From: Thermoplasmata archaeon
GTDB lineage: Archaea; Thermoplasmatota; Thermoplasmata; Halarchaeoplasmatales; Halarchaeoplasmataceae
Length of the DNA stretch: 21,682 nucleotides
Reading direction: 5' to 3'
Assembly (NCBI GenBank): GCA_019594025.1
Contig: JAFDUB010000017.1
Coordinates: 1-21,682, forward strand
Shown here: one piece after another, positions 7,411-15,231 of the stretch
Position numbering within the stretch: the stretch's first letter is position 1
Layout: the number at the start of each line of letters is the position of its first letter
Notes under the pieces: generated by a model
Told to the model about the DNA's origin: nothing
Databases searched by the model: none
The model's input: only the letters and a program-made list of their open reading frames with translations
Translations under genes and position numbers: made by a program

Positions 7411-7830
7411 TCACTTCTTTTCTTTCTTCATCAAAGAGCGCATCTGGTCCCAAATAACCTCGTGCTCTATACCTTTTTCATCAAAAAAATCGCTCAGTTT
7501 TTGAGTGATTACATCTATTTCCGATTCCTCTTCAGAGATCCGTGGATAAACGAAAAATTCAACCCTATCGGTTTCCAGTGGGAATATCATCCTGTACCTC
7601 GCCTCTCTGTTATGCCCCATGGGCTTTTTATTTTGTGCAAGATCCTTTAAATTCAAACGTATGAGCATCTCCATATACTCCTCCCCACTATCCTCGGGGT
7701 ACTGATCCGAGATTCTCATAAACAGATCCAACAATTCAGGAAATACCGGAACCAGGTCTCTATACTCCATGTCCTCTGGAAACCTGAACAAGCTATTCCT
7801 TTTTTTTACAACCAATTCCATTTCATCCAT
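7411..7830 (-). CDS. Conserved-looking protein of unknown function
   Basis: A 139-residue soluble protein, Glu/Met-rich, with no signal, membrane helix, cysteine cluster or motif I recognise. Predicted structure from sequence: an N-terminal helical part (residues 20-75, FPELLDLFMRISDQY, EEYMEMLIRLNLKDLA), then strands (RYRMIFPLETDRVEFFVYPR) and a C-terminal helix. The reading frame is full and its codon use looks like that of its neighbours. It is 40 bp downstream of ileS in the same direction, so it may be on the ileS transcript, and it ends two bases from the convergent helicase gene. Confidence 0.75.
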   Translation of the reverse strand: MDEMELVVKKRNSLFRFPEDMEYRDLVPVFPELLDLFMRISDQYPEDSGEEYMEMLIRLNLKDLAQNKKPMGHNREARYRMIFPLETDRVEFFVYPRISEEESEIDVITQKLSDFFDEKGIEHEVIWDQMRSLMKKEKK

Positions 7831-7870
7831 CTAATTACCTTCCTATCATCTTTGTTGGTGTTTATATCTT

Positions 7871-10800
7871 TTATCCATCGATCGGTTCTACGTTTAAGCT
7901 GACCGTCATCCCGTCTATATCCCAATCCTTCCGGTAGCCGTCTCCCTTTCCTTCTTCTAGTGTCACGGAGAGGGTTTCACGTGATATATACTCCTTCATC
8001 ACCCCGATGGCTTTGGTAATCTTCTCATCACCTTCGTACCGGGTGTGTATGTTCTGAGTGTACCCTAGGTCCAGCTCTTTCCTCATGGTCTGAATGCGTC
8101 TTACCACGTCCCTTGCCAAACCTTCGTTGATCAGCTCCTCATTTAGAACGGTGTTCACGAATACCTTCATATCTCCGTTCTCACTGAGTGTATAACCCTC
8201 TGCCAACTCTTTTTCCACTTTGAAGTCGTCGGGAATCAGGGTGTATCCCTCTATTTCGATCTCTTCTTCATTCAAAACCGCTTCTATCACCCTTTCTTTG
8301 TCCGCTTGTTCGATAAGTCCGGCCACTTCTCCGGCGTCCTCTTTGAATCTGGGACCTAAGGAGGAAAAGTTAGGACTGACCACGAATTCCATGAAAGAGG
8401 ATTGATCCTCTTTGATCTCCAGCTTTTTAACGTTCAACTCATCTTTTAGGATCTCAACAAAATCCAGCACCGCCTGCTGTTTTTCTTTATCATCCGTAAC
8501 CACGAAAGCCTCCTTTAGGGGCTGTCTGAGCTTTATGTTACTCTTCTGGCGGGCGTTCCTACCGAGCTCGGCTACTTGGATGACGTAAGACATCCTGTTT
8601 TCTAGAGTACTATCGACCATAGATCCGTCGTACTCAGGATACTCCAACAAGTGTACCGATTCTTCACCTTCGGCATCCCTGAACAACGACTGATATATCC
8701 TTTCGGTGATGAAGGGTGTGAAGGGTGCCATCACCAACGTAAGGTTACGTAAGGAGGTGTAGAGTGTGTTGTAAGCACTTTCTTTATCCTTCTCGTCACC
8801 TTCCCAGAACCGCCTTCGACTTCTACGCAGGTACCAGTTGCTCAGGTCGCCCACGAACCCTTCTATAGCTCTGGTAGCTTTGTGGACCTCGAGATCGTCC
8901 AAGTACTTTCTTACCTCGTAAACCAAACTCTGATTCTTCGACAGCAGCCATCTATCGAGTTTGTCTTCTATTTCAAACTCACCGGGTGCGAAACCGTCTA
9001 TGTTTGCGTTGCTTATGAAGAAGGAGACCACGTTGGTCAACGTATTCAGAGTTTTGCTTATCTTCTCTCTGACCAACTCCTGACTGAAGCGTGACGACTT
9101 CCAGACCGGAAGGCCGAGGAAGTACAAGCGTATGGCGTCCGCCCCGAGTTCTTTGATGGCCTCCATGGGATCGACTGCGTTACCCTTGCTTTTACTCATC
9201 TTCTCCCCGTCCTCATCCAGCACGAGGCCCAGGGTGAGGCAGCTCATGTAGGCCGGCTTATCGTGGAGTAACGAACTTATGGCCAGTAAACTGTAGAACC
9301 AACCTCTCGTTTGGTCCAAAGCTTCGGTGATAAAGTCTATGGGGAACGCCTCTTCGAAACGTTCTTTGTTCTCGAAGGGATAGTGAAATTGTGCGAAGGG
9401 CGCGCTGCCGCTGTCGTACCAGCAGTCTATAACGTATTCCACCCTGGTCATATCACCTTCGCATTCCGGACACTCTAGTTTTACCCTATCAACCCAAGGT
9501 CTGTGCAGCTCGAAGTCGTCGGGCAGCGGCTCGGTGGCCATGTCTTCAAGTTCCTTTTTACTGCCTACACAGTGCTGATGTCCTTTGGGACATATCCATA
9601 TCGGTAAGGGAGTACCCCAGAATCGGTTCCTGCTCAAAGACCAATCCTTCAACTCGTCCAAGAAGTTACCGAACCTGCCGTGCTTCAGATGCTCGGGCTT
9701 CCACCGTACTTTTTCGTTGTTATCTATCAGCCGCTGCTTTTCCTTGGATGTACGTATGAACCAACTCTCAAGAGCGTAGTAGAGTAATGGTGAATCACAT
9801 CTCCAGCAGAATGGGTACGTGTGTTTGATCGAAGCACGTTTTATCAGATCACCCCTCTCGTAAAGGTCCGTCATTATCTGCCCGTCGGCGTCCTTTACGA
9901 ATATCCCCGCGTAATCGGTGACCTCTTCGGTGAACTTACCGTTCTCATCCACCGGGTTCACCAATTCTACACCCTCTTCGGCGCACAGTTGGCTGTCGTC
10001 CTCACCGAATGCCGGAGCGATGTGTACTATACCGGTACCTTCTTCCAAACTGACGAAGTCAGCGTGGGTCACATAATGGCTCTTACTCGGTGATGTAACG
10101 TATGGGAATAATGGCTCGTACTCTTTACCCAGAAGCTCTTCACCCCTAACGGTCTTGATCACCTCGGCATCATCGAACACCTCGTCCACCAATTTTTCAG
10201 CAAGGTAGTACTTCTCTCCCTCATACTCAACCAGAGCGTAATCTAGATCTTTTCCCACGGTGAGTAATAGATTGGATATAAGGGTCCACGGTGTGGTGGT
10301 CCACGCAAGTAAGTAAGCGTCTTCATCCTTCAATTTGAACCGTATGTATATGGATGGATCCCGTACCTGCTTCCAACCCTGGGCCTGCTCGTGACTAGAT
10401 AGTGGTGTTCCACATCTCGGGCAGTAGGGGACCACTTTGTGCCCCTCTTCCAGGAGGCCCATATCCCATATCTTCTTCAGACTCCACCAGACACTTTCGA
10501 TGTAGTCGTCTTCCATGGTTATGTAGGCGTTATCGTAGTCTATCCAGAATCCGATACGCTCGCTCATTTCCCTCCATTCCTTTTCATACCTGAAAACACT
10601 CTGTTTGCATCTCCGATTAAAATTATCCAAACCATACTCAAGTATCTCCTCCTTCGAGTCTATACCGAGCTCTTTTTCAACCTCTATCTCTACCGGAAGA
10701 CCGTGGGTATCCCAACCTGCTATGTTCGGTACGATCTGGTATCCGCCCATGGTTTTGTATCTGAGATATACGTCCTTGGCGACTCGGGTTAGAACGTGAC

Positions 10801-10984
10801 CTATGTGGGGAAGACCGTTTGCCGTTGGAGGCCCTTCGGTGAAACCGAATTTTTTGTCCCTCTCTATACTACGTGATCTATCGGCGATGTTATTTTTATT
10901 CCAAAACCTAAGTACGTCTAACTCTTTCTCCGTGAACATAGTATCCTTGTCGAGCGGTTCGAAACGGTGTTCCTTTTTATTCAT
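7871..10984 (-). CDS. ileS: Isoleucyl-tRNA synthetase
   Basis: A 1037-residue class I synthetase that charges tRNA-Ile. The HIGH motif is PHIGH at residues 59-63, followed by GWDTHGLPVEIEVEKELG (from residue 90), a form typical of the archaeal/eukaryotic-like IleRS type. The CP1 editing domain contains AWTTTPWTL. KMSKS is at 595-599 (EKMSKSKGN). Cys-rich zinc sites are visible at YCPRCGTP and at CPKGHQHC with ECPECEGD. The anticodon-binding domain and a long C-terminal region complete a family-typical length. GGGGATC precedes the ATG at Shine-Dalgarno distance. The nearest strong TATA box on this strand is at 11104-11111, implying a leader of about 100 bases that holds a small ORF with Ile codons. 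A gene of unknown function follows 40 bp downstream. Confidence 0.98.
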   Translation of the reverse strand: MNKKEHRFEPLDKDTMFTEKELDVLRFWNKNNIADRSRSIERDKKFGFTEGPPTANGLPHIGHVLTRVAKDVYLRYKTMGGYQIVPNIAGWDTHGLPVEIEVEKELGIDSKEEILEYGLDNFNRRCKQSVFRYEKEWREMSERIGFWIDYDNAYITMEDDYIESVWWSLKKIWDMGLLEEGHKVVPYCPRCGTPLSSHEQAQGWKQVRDPSIYIRFKLKDEDAYLLAWTTTPWTLISNLLLTVGKDLDYALVEYEGEKYYLAEKLVDEVFDDAEVIKTVRGEELLGKEYEPLFPYVTSPSKSHYVTHADFVSLEEGTGIVHIAPAFGEDDSQLCAEEGVELVNPVDENGKFTEEVTDYAGIFVKDADGQIMTDLYERGDLIKRASIKHTYPFCWRCDSPLLYYALESWFIRTSKEKQRLIDNNEKVRWKPEHLKHGRFGNFLDELKDWSLSRNRFWGTPLPIWICPKGHQHCVGSKKELEDMATEPLPDDFELHRPWVDRVKLECPECEGDMTRVEYVIDCWYDSGSAPFAQFHYPFENKERFEEAFPIDFITEALDQTRGWFYSLLAISSLLHDKPAYMSCLTLGLVLDEDGEKMSKSKGNAVDPMEAIKELGADAIRLYFLGLPVWKSSRFSQELVREKISKTLNTLTNVVSFFISNANIDGFAPGEFEIEDKLDRWLLSKNQSLVYEVRKYLDDLEVHKATRAIEGFVGDLSNWYLRRSRRRFWEGDEKDKESAYNTLYTSLRNLTLVMAPFTPFITERIYQSLFRDAEGEESVHLLEYPEYDGSMVDSTLENRMSYVIQVAELGRNARQKSNIKLRQPLKEAFVVTDDKEKQQAVLDFVEILKDELNVKKLEIKEDQSSFMEFVVSPNFSSLGPRFKEDAGEVAGLIEQADKERVIEAVLNEEEIEIEGYTLIPDDFKVEKELAEGYTLSENGDMKVFVNTVLNEELINEGLARDVVRRIQTMRKELDLGYTQNIHTRYEGDEKITKAIGVMKEYISRETLSVTLEEGKGDGYRKDWDIDGMTVSLNVEPIDG

Positions 10985-11034
10985 AATCGATCCCCGAAAA
11001 ACGCTTACAAACGAGAACCGAACATACTGTCAAC

Positions 11035-11079
11035 TCATCCTATAATGATAAATCCTGAGTTACTGCATGTACGGCTCAT
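11035..11079 (-). CDS. Candidate leader peptide upstream of ileS (14 aa)
   Basis: The minus strand encodes MSRTCSNSGFIIIG and then TGA. Its ATG lies 28 bp downstream of the centre of a strong TATA box, exactly where a leaderless transcript would begin. Three consecutive isoleucine codons (ATC, ATT, ATA) occur just before the end, upstream of the gene for isoleucyl-tRNA synthetase. The remaining leader (50 bases) contains a run of five T before the ileS ribosome-binding site. Together this resembles a starvation-sensing leader peptide, but no homologue or experiment is at hand and the run of Ile may be chance. Confidence 0.35.
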   Translation of the reverse strand: MSRTCSNSGFIIIG

Positions 11080-11103
11080 TATGGAAAATGGAAGCGGGAG
11101 ACG

Positions 11104-11111
11104 TATATAAA
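11104..11111 (-). promoter_or_regulatory. TATA box, probable ileS promoter
   Basis: The minus strand reads CTTTTATATACG, matching the archaeal box A (TTTATATA). It predicts transcription from near 11080 towards ileS. It lies in the 141-bp gap between dph5 and ileS, so ileS need not depend on dph5 transcription. Confidence 0.6.
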
Positions 11112-11125
11112 AGTTACTTTAAGGT

Positions 11126-11917
11126 TCATTCGAAAGAGATCTCCTCAGGCGCACCTGCCAGTGCAATCAGTGAATCGATCTCCATGAAATGTAGGTCTCC
11201 GAACACGACTATACAATGCAGCCCCCGGCCAAAGTCGTGTTCCATCACATCATGCGGGTAGCCCGCTTTAACCTCTGGGTTCCGTGAGCCCACCCTGGCT
11301 AGACCTGCGATTATGGTATCGTCGGTTACAACTTTCTTTCCAGCTCTTTGCTCCAACTCGAGCAGTGCTTTTACACCCTCATTCACCGTCATGTAACTCT
11401 GTCCTTTACCGTCTATATCAAGTAGTACCAACGTGTGCAGCTTTCTTTCTTTGTTCTCCCTTATATTCTCGTACGGGCTCATGGGATACTTTCTTTCACT
11501 TGGGAACGGTAGTGTGATTGTTTTTCCGAACTTATAGTGCTGCACACCCAACAATGAAGGGGCGGCTGAAAAAATTGAGGACGAATGTATCAACCACGTT
11601 TTTATCCCCCTTGCCTCGGCCCTTAACCTTAGATCTACATGAGTTGTAGCGGCCATGGTGTCGCCTGCGGTCAAAAAGACCACTTTCCTGTCCTGGGCTT
11701 CGATAAGGGGTATTTCCTCTTTCTCCACTTCCTCTCGACTGAGTACCTGGACGTCCACACCGTACTCTGTTTCGATTTTGTCGATATCTGAGCCGGCTAA
11801 ACTGCTTGTGTAGAACTCACAGTAAACCTTGTCCGCCTTTCTGAGTTCTTCCTTTCCCTTTACGCTTATGTCCTTCTCGTCGTAGATTCCCATACCGATG
11901 AATATTAATTCTCCCAA
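11126..11917 (-). CDS. dph5: Diphthine synthase (Dph5/DphB)
   Basis: A 263-residue SAM-dependent methyltransferase that methylates the modified histidine of elongation factor 2 on the way to diphthamide. Family segments are ELIFIGMGIYDEKDISVKG at the start, ADKVYCEFYTS, VVFLTAGDTMAATTHVDLRL, the SSIFSA stretch, QHYKFGKTITLPFP, MTVNEGVKALLELE and GLARVGS. I prefer the TTG at 11917: AGGAG lies eight bases upstream and the N-terminus then matches the family. The alternative GTG at 11926 overlaps that AGGAG. The divergent trm5 starts only 17 bp away, so the promoter of each gene lies in the other's coding region. Confidence 0.95.
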   Translation of the reverse strand: MGELIFIGMGIYDEKDISVKGKEELRKADKVYCEFYTSSLAGSDIDKIETEYGVDVQVLSREEVEKEEIPLIEAQDRKVVFLTAGDTMAATTHVDLRLRAEARGIKTWLIHSSSIFSAAPSLLGVQHYKFGKTITLPFPSERKYPMSPYENIRENKERKLHTLVLLDIDGKGQSYMTVNEGVKALLELEQRAGKKVVTDDTIIAGLARVGSRNPEVKAGYPHDVMEHDFGRGLHCIVVFGDLHFMEIDSLIALAGAPEEISFE

Positions 11918-11934
11918 TGCAATCACTCCTGCGT

Positions 11935-12945
11935 ATGAAATGTCTTAAGGTTCCGAAAAGCGTAGGAGAAGAGGTAAGAAAAAAACTTTTGCATCAGTCT
12001 CTTCTCTCCACCGCCTATCGAATCGAGTCTGAAGACGGACACCTGCTTATACCGATAGTCGATGATGACGTGGATATGGAGTATCCAGTAGTGGAGAGAG
12101 ATTTTAAAAAACTAGAACAACCACCCAGTTCCCTTACCGATGTAGTCGATCTACCGGATGAACTGGTAAACGAATTACCATCGAGTTACGATATCGTGGG
12201 AGACATAGTAGTGGTGAAGATTCCAGATTCCTTGGAACCATACCGTAAACCGCTTGGAGAGTCTTTGTTAAAGCTGCACAAAAACGTAAACGTGGTCCTT
12301 GAAGATAGGGGTGTTGAAGGGGACTTTAGAGTTAGAGACGTGGTCCATTTAGCCGGAGAGCACAGGACTTCTACCGTGTACAAAGAGCATGGAAGTGAGT
12401 TCGCTATAGACCTGACAAAAGCTTACTTTTCACCACGTTTGGCCACAGAGCGGATGAGAGTGGTGGAAAAGGTGCAGCCCGGCGAGCGCATCCTGGACAT
12501 GTTCGCAGGGGTGGGTCCTTTCAGCGTACTTATTGCTCGTAATGTAGATGTTGATAAGATCTATGCTGTGGATATGAATCCGGATGCAGTCGAGTTACTT
12601 CGCAAAAACATACGAAAGAATTCGGTGGGAAAAAAAGTGGAAGCCATAGAAGCCGATGCTAGGGGGGTAAAGGTAAAAGTGGACCGAGTGATAATGAACC
12701 TACCTCATTCTGCAAGGGACTTTTTAGACCACGCTTTAAAATCGTTAGACCACTCAAAAGGATACGTCCACTACTACGAAGTGATATCCACAGAGGGATT
12801 AGAGACTCTGGAAAGCGCCCTTACAGATATCATCAAAAAATTAGGATTCCATGCAAAAGTTATAGATGTACGGGAAGTGCGGACTTACTCTGCGAGTAAA
12901 GTGCATGTAGCTGTGGACTTGGAAATATCTCCGTTACCAGTGTAG
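11935..12945 (+). CDS. trm5: tRNA (guanine-37-N1)-methyltransferase Trm5
   Basis: A 336-residue archaeal Trm5, which makes m1G37 next to the anticodon and protects the reading frame. The N-terminal part is followed by the RVRDVVHLAGEHRTSTVYKE and FAIDLTKAYFSPRLATERMR segments, the SAM-binding motif I LDMFAGVGPFSVLIAR (from residue 187), VDMNPDAVELLRKNI, and the catalytic NLPHSA motif (N255, P257). I chose ATG 11935 because a TATA-like AATATTAATT about 27 bp upstream would give a leaderless message; an in-frame ATG at 11917 is possible. The gene diverges from dph5 and converges on the CRM-domain gene three bases beyond its stop. Confidence 0.95.
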   Translation: MKCLKVPKSVGEEVRKKLLHQSLLSTAYRIESEDGHLLIPIVDDDVDMEYPVVERDFKKLEQPPSSLTDVVDLPDELVNELPSSYDIVGDIVVVKIPDSLEPYRKPLGESLLKLHKNVNVVLEDRGVEGDFRVRDVVHLAGEHRTSTVYKEHGSEFAIDLTKAYFSPRLATERMRVVEKVQPGERILDMFAGVGPFSVLIARNVDVDKIYAVDMNPDAVELLRKNIRKNSVGKKVEAIEADARGVKVKVDRVIMNLPHSARDFLDHALKSLDHSKGYVHYYEVISTEGLETLESALTDIIKKLGFHAKVIDVREVRTYSASKVHVAVDLEISPLPV

Positions 12946-12948
12946 TAT

Positions 12949-13197
12949 CTACTCAACTATCAAAATGGTTTTCCCACGAACTTCAGCTATTCTACCTTTG
13001 ATTCTATCTTTTATGATTTCTTCCGCTTCGGCCATCTCTCGGTAAGGGCTGTTTCTCAGTACCTTCAACTTAACGATACCTTTGGATTCAACCTGTTTGT
13101 TTATCTCATCTATTATGCCGTCAGAGATGCCCTCTTTTCCTACCCATATACTTGCGGACATCTCCTGCCCCATCTTCTTTGCCTGTTTATCGTCCAT
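12949..13197 (-). CDS. CRM-domain RNA-binding protein (YhbY-like)
   Basis: An 82-residue protein made of one CRM/YhbY domain: SASIWVGKEGISDGIIDEIN, then helix, VKLKVLRNSP, a helix with AEEIIKDRI, and AEVRGKTILIVE as the last strand. The family binds RNA and is linked to ribosome assembly; in archaea the gene is often next to the RNase P component gene, as here. The start is uncertain: ATG 13197 has GAGAG nine bases upstream, while ATG 13206 overlaps the rnp4 stop as ATGA. Both give the same domain. It is co-transcribed with rnp4. Confidence 0.9.
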   Translation of the reverse strand: MDDKQAKKMGQEMSASIWVGKEGISDGIIDEINKQVESKGIVKLKVLRNSPYREMAEAEEIIKDRIKGRIAEVRGKTILIVE

Positions 13198-13202
13198 AAT
13201 AA

Positions 13203-13505
13203 TCATCTCTCTCTGTAAACGTACCTGTTGATGGTACCACACTCACCACAGGGTGTTACGAGCTTCCCGTCTTTTAACCTAACTCTACAGTTAATAGAGG
13301 GATACAGATACGAATAACATCGCTTACAAACCCTCCGTTTTTGCCTCGACCGCAGTGTAACGTTATACCGCATCCCAATCTTCCTCGCAAGTAGGGCGTA
13401 CCGTTTAGCTAACTTTAGATCGTTGGATACGGCTGCCTTTGCGGCTTCGTCGAAGAGGAAGTCTATGCGTTTTCGAGCGATCTTTTTGTGAATCCTTTTT
13501 ACCAT
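13203..13505 (-). CDS. rnp4: RNase P protein component 4 (Rpp21 homologue)
   Basis: A 100-residue basic protein of the archaeal RNase P holoenzyme, which processes the 5' ends of tRNA precursors. The N-terminal helices contain KIARKRIDFLFDEAAKAA and LAKRYALLARKIGMRYN. The C-terminal Cys4 zinc ribbon is CKRC and CGEC, around PSINCRVRLKDGKLVTPC. ATG 13505 is chosen over an upstream start because a TATA-like TTTTATA centred near 13535 on this strand is about 30 bp away and would give a nearly leaderless transcript. The gene leads a two-gene operon with the CRM-domain protein. Confidence 0.95.
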   Translation of the reverse strand: MVKRIHKKIARKRIDFLFDEAAKAAVSNDLKLAKRYALLARKIGMRYNVTLRSRQKRRVCKRCYSYLYPSINCRVRLKDGKLVTPCGECGTINRYVYRER

Positions 13506-13585
13506 CGCAAAACTGCAAAACAAAGTACACCTATAAAACTTATCACCAAAAGCGATAAATAAAAGCTATTGGATATATGGTAGAT

Positions 13586-13804
13586 ATGAAACTATATTTG
13601 GAACTGAACTTTCATAGTGATGGTGTTGACCCACTGGTCGTACTGAAGAAGATGAAGGACCTAGGCTTTGAACCCGTGGTAGGAGAATACGACTTTGCTA
13701 AAGAATACACTACTCCCCAGGAGTACAGCGATTTAGTTGAAAAGTTGTCACGCACTCTAAAGGGTACCCGGGTGAGATACCGATTGATCACCCGTAGAAA
13801 GTAG
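13586..13804 (+). CDS. Small conserved-looking protein of unknown function (72 aa)
   Basis: A compact alpha/beta protein: MKLYLELNFHSDG, LKKMKDLGFEPVVGEYDFAK, a helix EYSDLVEKLSRTLKGT, and a final strand VRYRLITRR. The beta-alpha-beta-beta-alpha-beta order suggests a ferredoxin-like fold. I have the impression that similar short proteins occur in other euryarchaea but cannot verify this. ATG 13586 is 26 bp from the centre of ATAAATAAAAG (13556-13565), as for a leaderless gene; ATG 13577 in the same frame is possible. Its last 48 bases overlap the end of the Nudix gene on the other strand. Confidence 0.75.
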   Translation: MKLYLELNFHSDGVDPLVVLKKMKDLGFEPVVGEYDFAKEYTTPQEYSDLVEKLSRTLKGTRVRYRLITRRK

Positions 13805-14485
13805 GTAATCTTGTATTATCTTATCGTGATCGAATGCTAAATCCGGCAGCTCTCTTATATTAAAGTATCCTACATCCGATGCATCAGTTGAAGCTTTCAA
13901 TTTACCACTAACTATATCCAGTTCGAAGACTACAGATATAGTGTGGCCCCGTGGGTCTCTTTTGGGATCGGAATATACACCAACCATATCTTTCACAACA
14001 CATTCAAGCCCTGTTTCCTCCTTCACCTCTCTAACAATCGCTTCCTCCACAGTTTCACCGTATTCCACAAATCCTCCGGGAAGTGCATGTTTTCCTTTGA
14101 AAGGTTCATTTTTTCTTTCTATAAGTACTATTTTATCTTCTTCCCTTAAAATACCATCTACGGTAATAGCAGGATTCATGTAAACGTCTCCACGATGCTC
14201 TTTTTTAAGTTCATGATATGTTTCCAACAGTTCTTTACCCTTACTAGTAAGAACCGAACCACCTTTATCGCTTCCACCTCTGTGTGTTTTGATAACTTCA
14301 AAACCCGCGTCACCCTCGATTTTCTTGATTATGCCCCATGCGTGTCGGTACGACATCTTGAGCTCCTTAGCGGATTCGCTAATCGAACCGGTTTCATCTA
14401 CAAGCTCCAGTAGCCTTGCCCTACCTCGGCTGATAACGAACTCACCGTCCTTTTTCAATAAACATTTGCACTCTAAGTGATACAT
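13757..14485 (-). CDS. ModE-type DNA-binding domain fused to a Nudix hydrolase
   Basis: The N-terminal third is a winged helix of the ModE type (ARLLELVDETGSISESAKEL, SYRHAWGIIKKIE, RGGSDKGGSVLTSKGKELL). The C-terminal part is a Nudix domain with an intact Nudix box G-x5-E-x7-REVKEETGL and the GVYSDPKRDPRGHTISVVF segment typical of archaeal ADP-ribose pyrophosphatases, plus a terminal AFDHDKII. It may be an ADP-ribose hydrolase with its own DNA-binding domain or a transcription factor sensing a nucleotide, as the bacterial NrtR family does with the reverse domain order. Start: ATG 14485 lies about 30 bp from a weak TATA-like CTAATATG; a GTG at 14509 would add eight residues. The 3' end overlaps the convergent small gene by 48 bases. 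Confidence 0.88.
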   Translation of the reverse strand: MYHLECKCLLKKDGEFVISRGRARLLELVDETGSISESAKELKMSYRHAWGIIKKIEGDAGFEVIKTHRGGSDKGGSVLTSKGKELLETYHELKKEHRGDVYMNPAITVDGILREEDKIVLIERKNEPFKGKHALPGGFVEYGETVEEAIVREVKEETGLECVVKDMVGVYSDPKRDPRGHTISVVFELDIVSGKLKASTDASDVGYFNIRELPDLAFDHDKIIQDYLLSTGDQSVSHPGTL

Positions 14486-14526
14486 CGATTGGGTTATTGT
14501 ATCCTCCACATATTAGGTTAACGGAT

Positions 14527-15107
14527 TTAATGAAAAATTAATCGTTCCGTCTTTGTGTCCAATATGGTTAAACCTGCCGGATATATGTGTGGGGGCTCCC
14601 ACAATCCCTCAAGTGGACGTTCTTGATACTCCAGTATAATGGATTTTAATATGCATGAATGAGATACGATAAGAACATCACCATCGGGATACTCCTCTGC
14701 AATCCGGGACACCACTTCCGTCCCCCTATTCTGCACCTCTTCCACACTTTCACCATGGTTAGGAACATACTCCTGAGGTTCCTCCCAGAAGCGTCTGAAG
14801 TTATCCGGTGATTCTTTCTCTAATTCATCAAACTTCCTTCCCTCCCAAGCACCCAGGTTTATCTCCCTCAGATCCGGTTCTCTTGTGATATCTATATTTC
14901 GTCTTTCAGTCAATGTCTCAGCGGTTTTAAGAGCTCTTCCGGAGGTGCTGCAGAATACTGCTGTAAAAGGTATACCTTCCAGCTTTCTCTTAACTCTTTT
15001 ACTTGCTCGATACCCTCGTCCGTCAACTGTGAATCCGCCCATCCCTGCATCCGCTTCTCTTTGTTCCATTCGGTTTCACCGTGTCTGACGAGATATAATC
15101 GAGTCAT
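14527..15107 (-). pseudogene. Histidine phosphatase (phosphoglycerate mutase-like), frameshifted
   Basis: Two overlapping frames together make one complete protein of about 193 residues. Frame one, from ATG 15107, has the catalytic LVRHGETEWN and ADSQLTDEGIEQVKELR. The second frame carries on with KLEGIPFTAVFCSTSGRALK, LREINLGAWEGR, HGESVEEV and the second catalytic histidine in VSHSCILK. The break is at about 14984-14988, where AGAGAAAGCTGG lacks one base of an A run (AGAGAAAAGCTGG would restore the frame). The family includes phosphoglycerate mutases, alpha-ribazole phosphatase and broad phosphatases; the substrate cannot be told. A TATA box 23 bp upstream of the ATG suggests leaderless expression. 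A sequencing or assembly indel is as likely as a real mutation. Confidence 0.88.
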
Positions 15108-15123
15108 CAATGAGCAATCATAG

Positions 15124-15134
15124 GGATATATAAA
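15124..15134 (-). promoter_or_regulatory. TATA box of the histidine phosphatase gene
   Basis: The minus strand reads TTTTATATATCCC. Its centre is about 23 bp from the ATG at 15107, so the gene would be transcribed leaderless. Confidence 0.55.
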
Positions 15135-15231
15135 AAACTGGTGACCTTACTCTCCTCAGTTAACAAAGTTTTTATCCCTCCCCTTGTATACCATCTATGA
15201 GGTTTATGAGATCATACCCGGAGGATTGTAA

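Noticed and set aside
11005..11025. Second mini-ORF (6 aa) in the ileS leader
   Set aside because: Too short to weigh, no ribosome-binding site and no Ile codons.
14980..14995. Programmed frameshifting in the histidine phosphatase gene
   Set aside because: No classical slippery heptamer or downstream structure is evident; a lost A in a short homopolymer explains it more simply.
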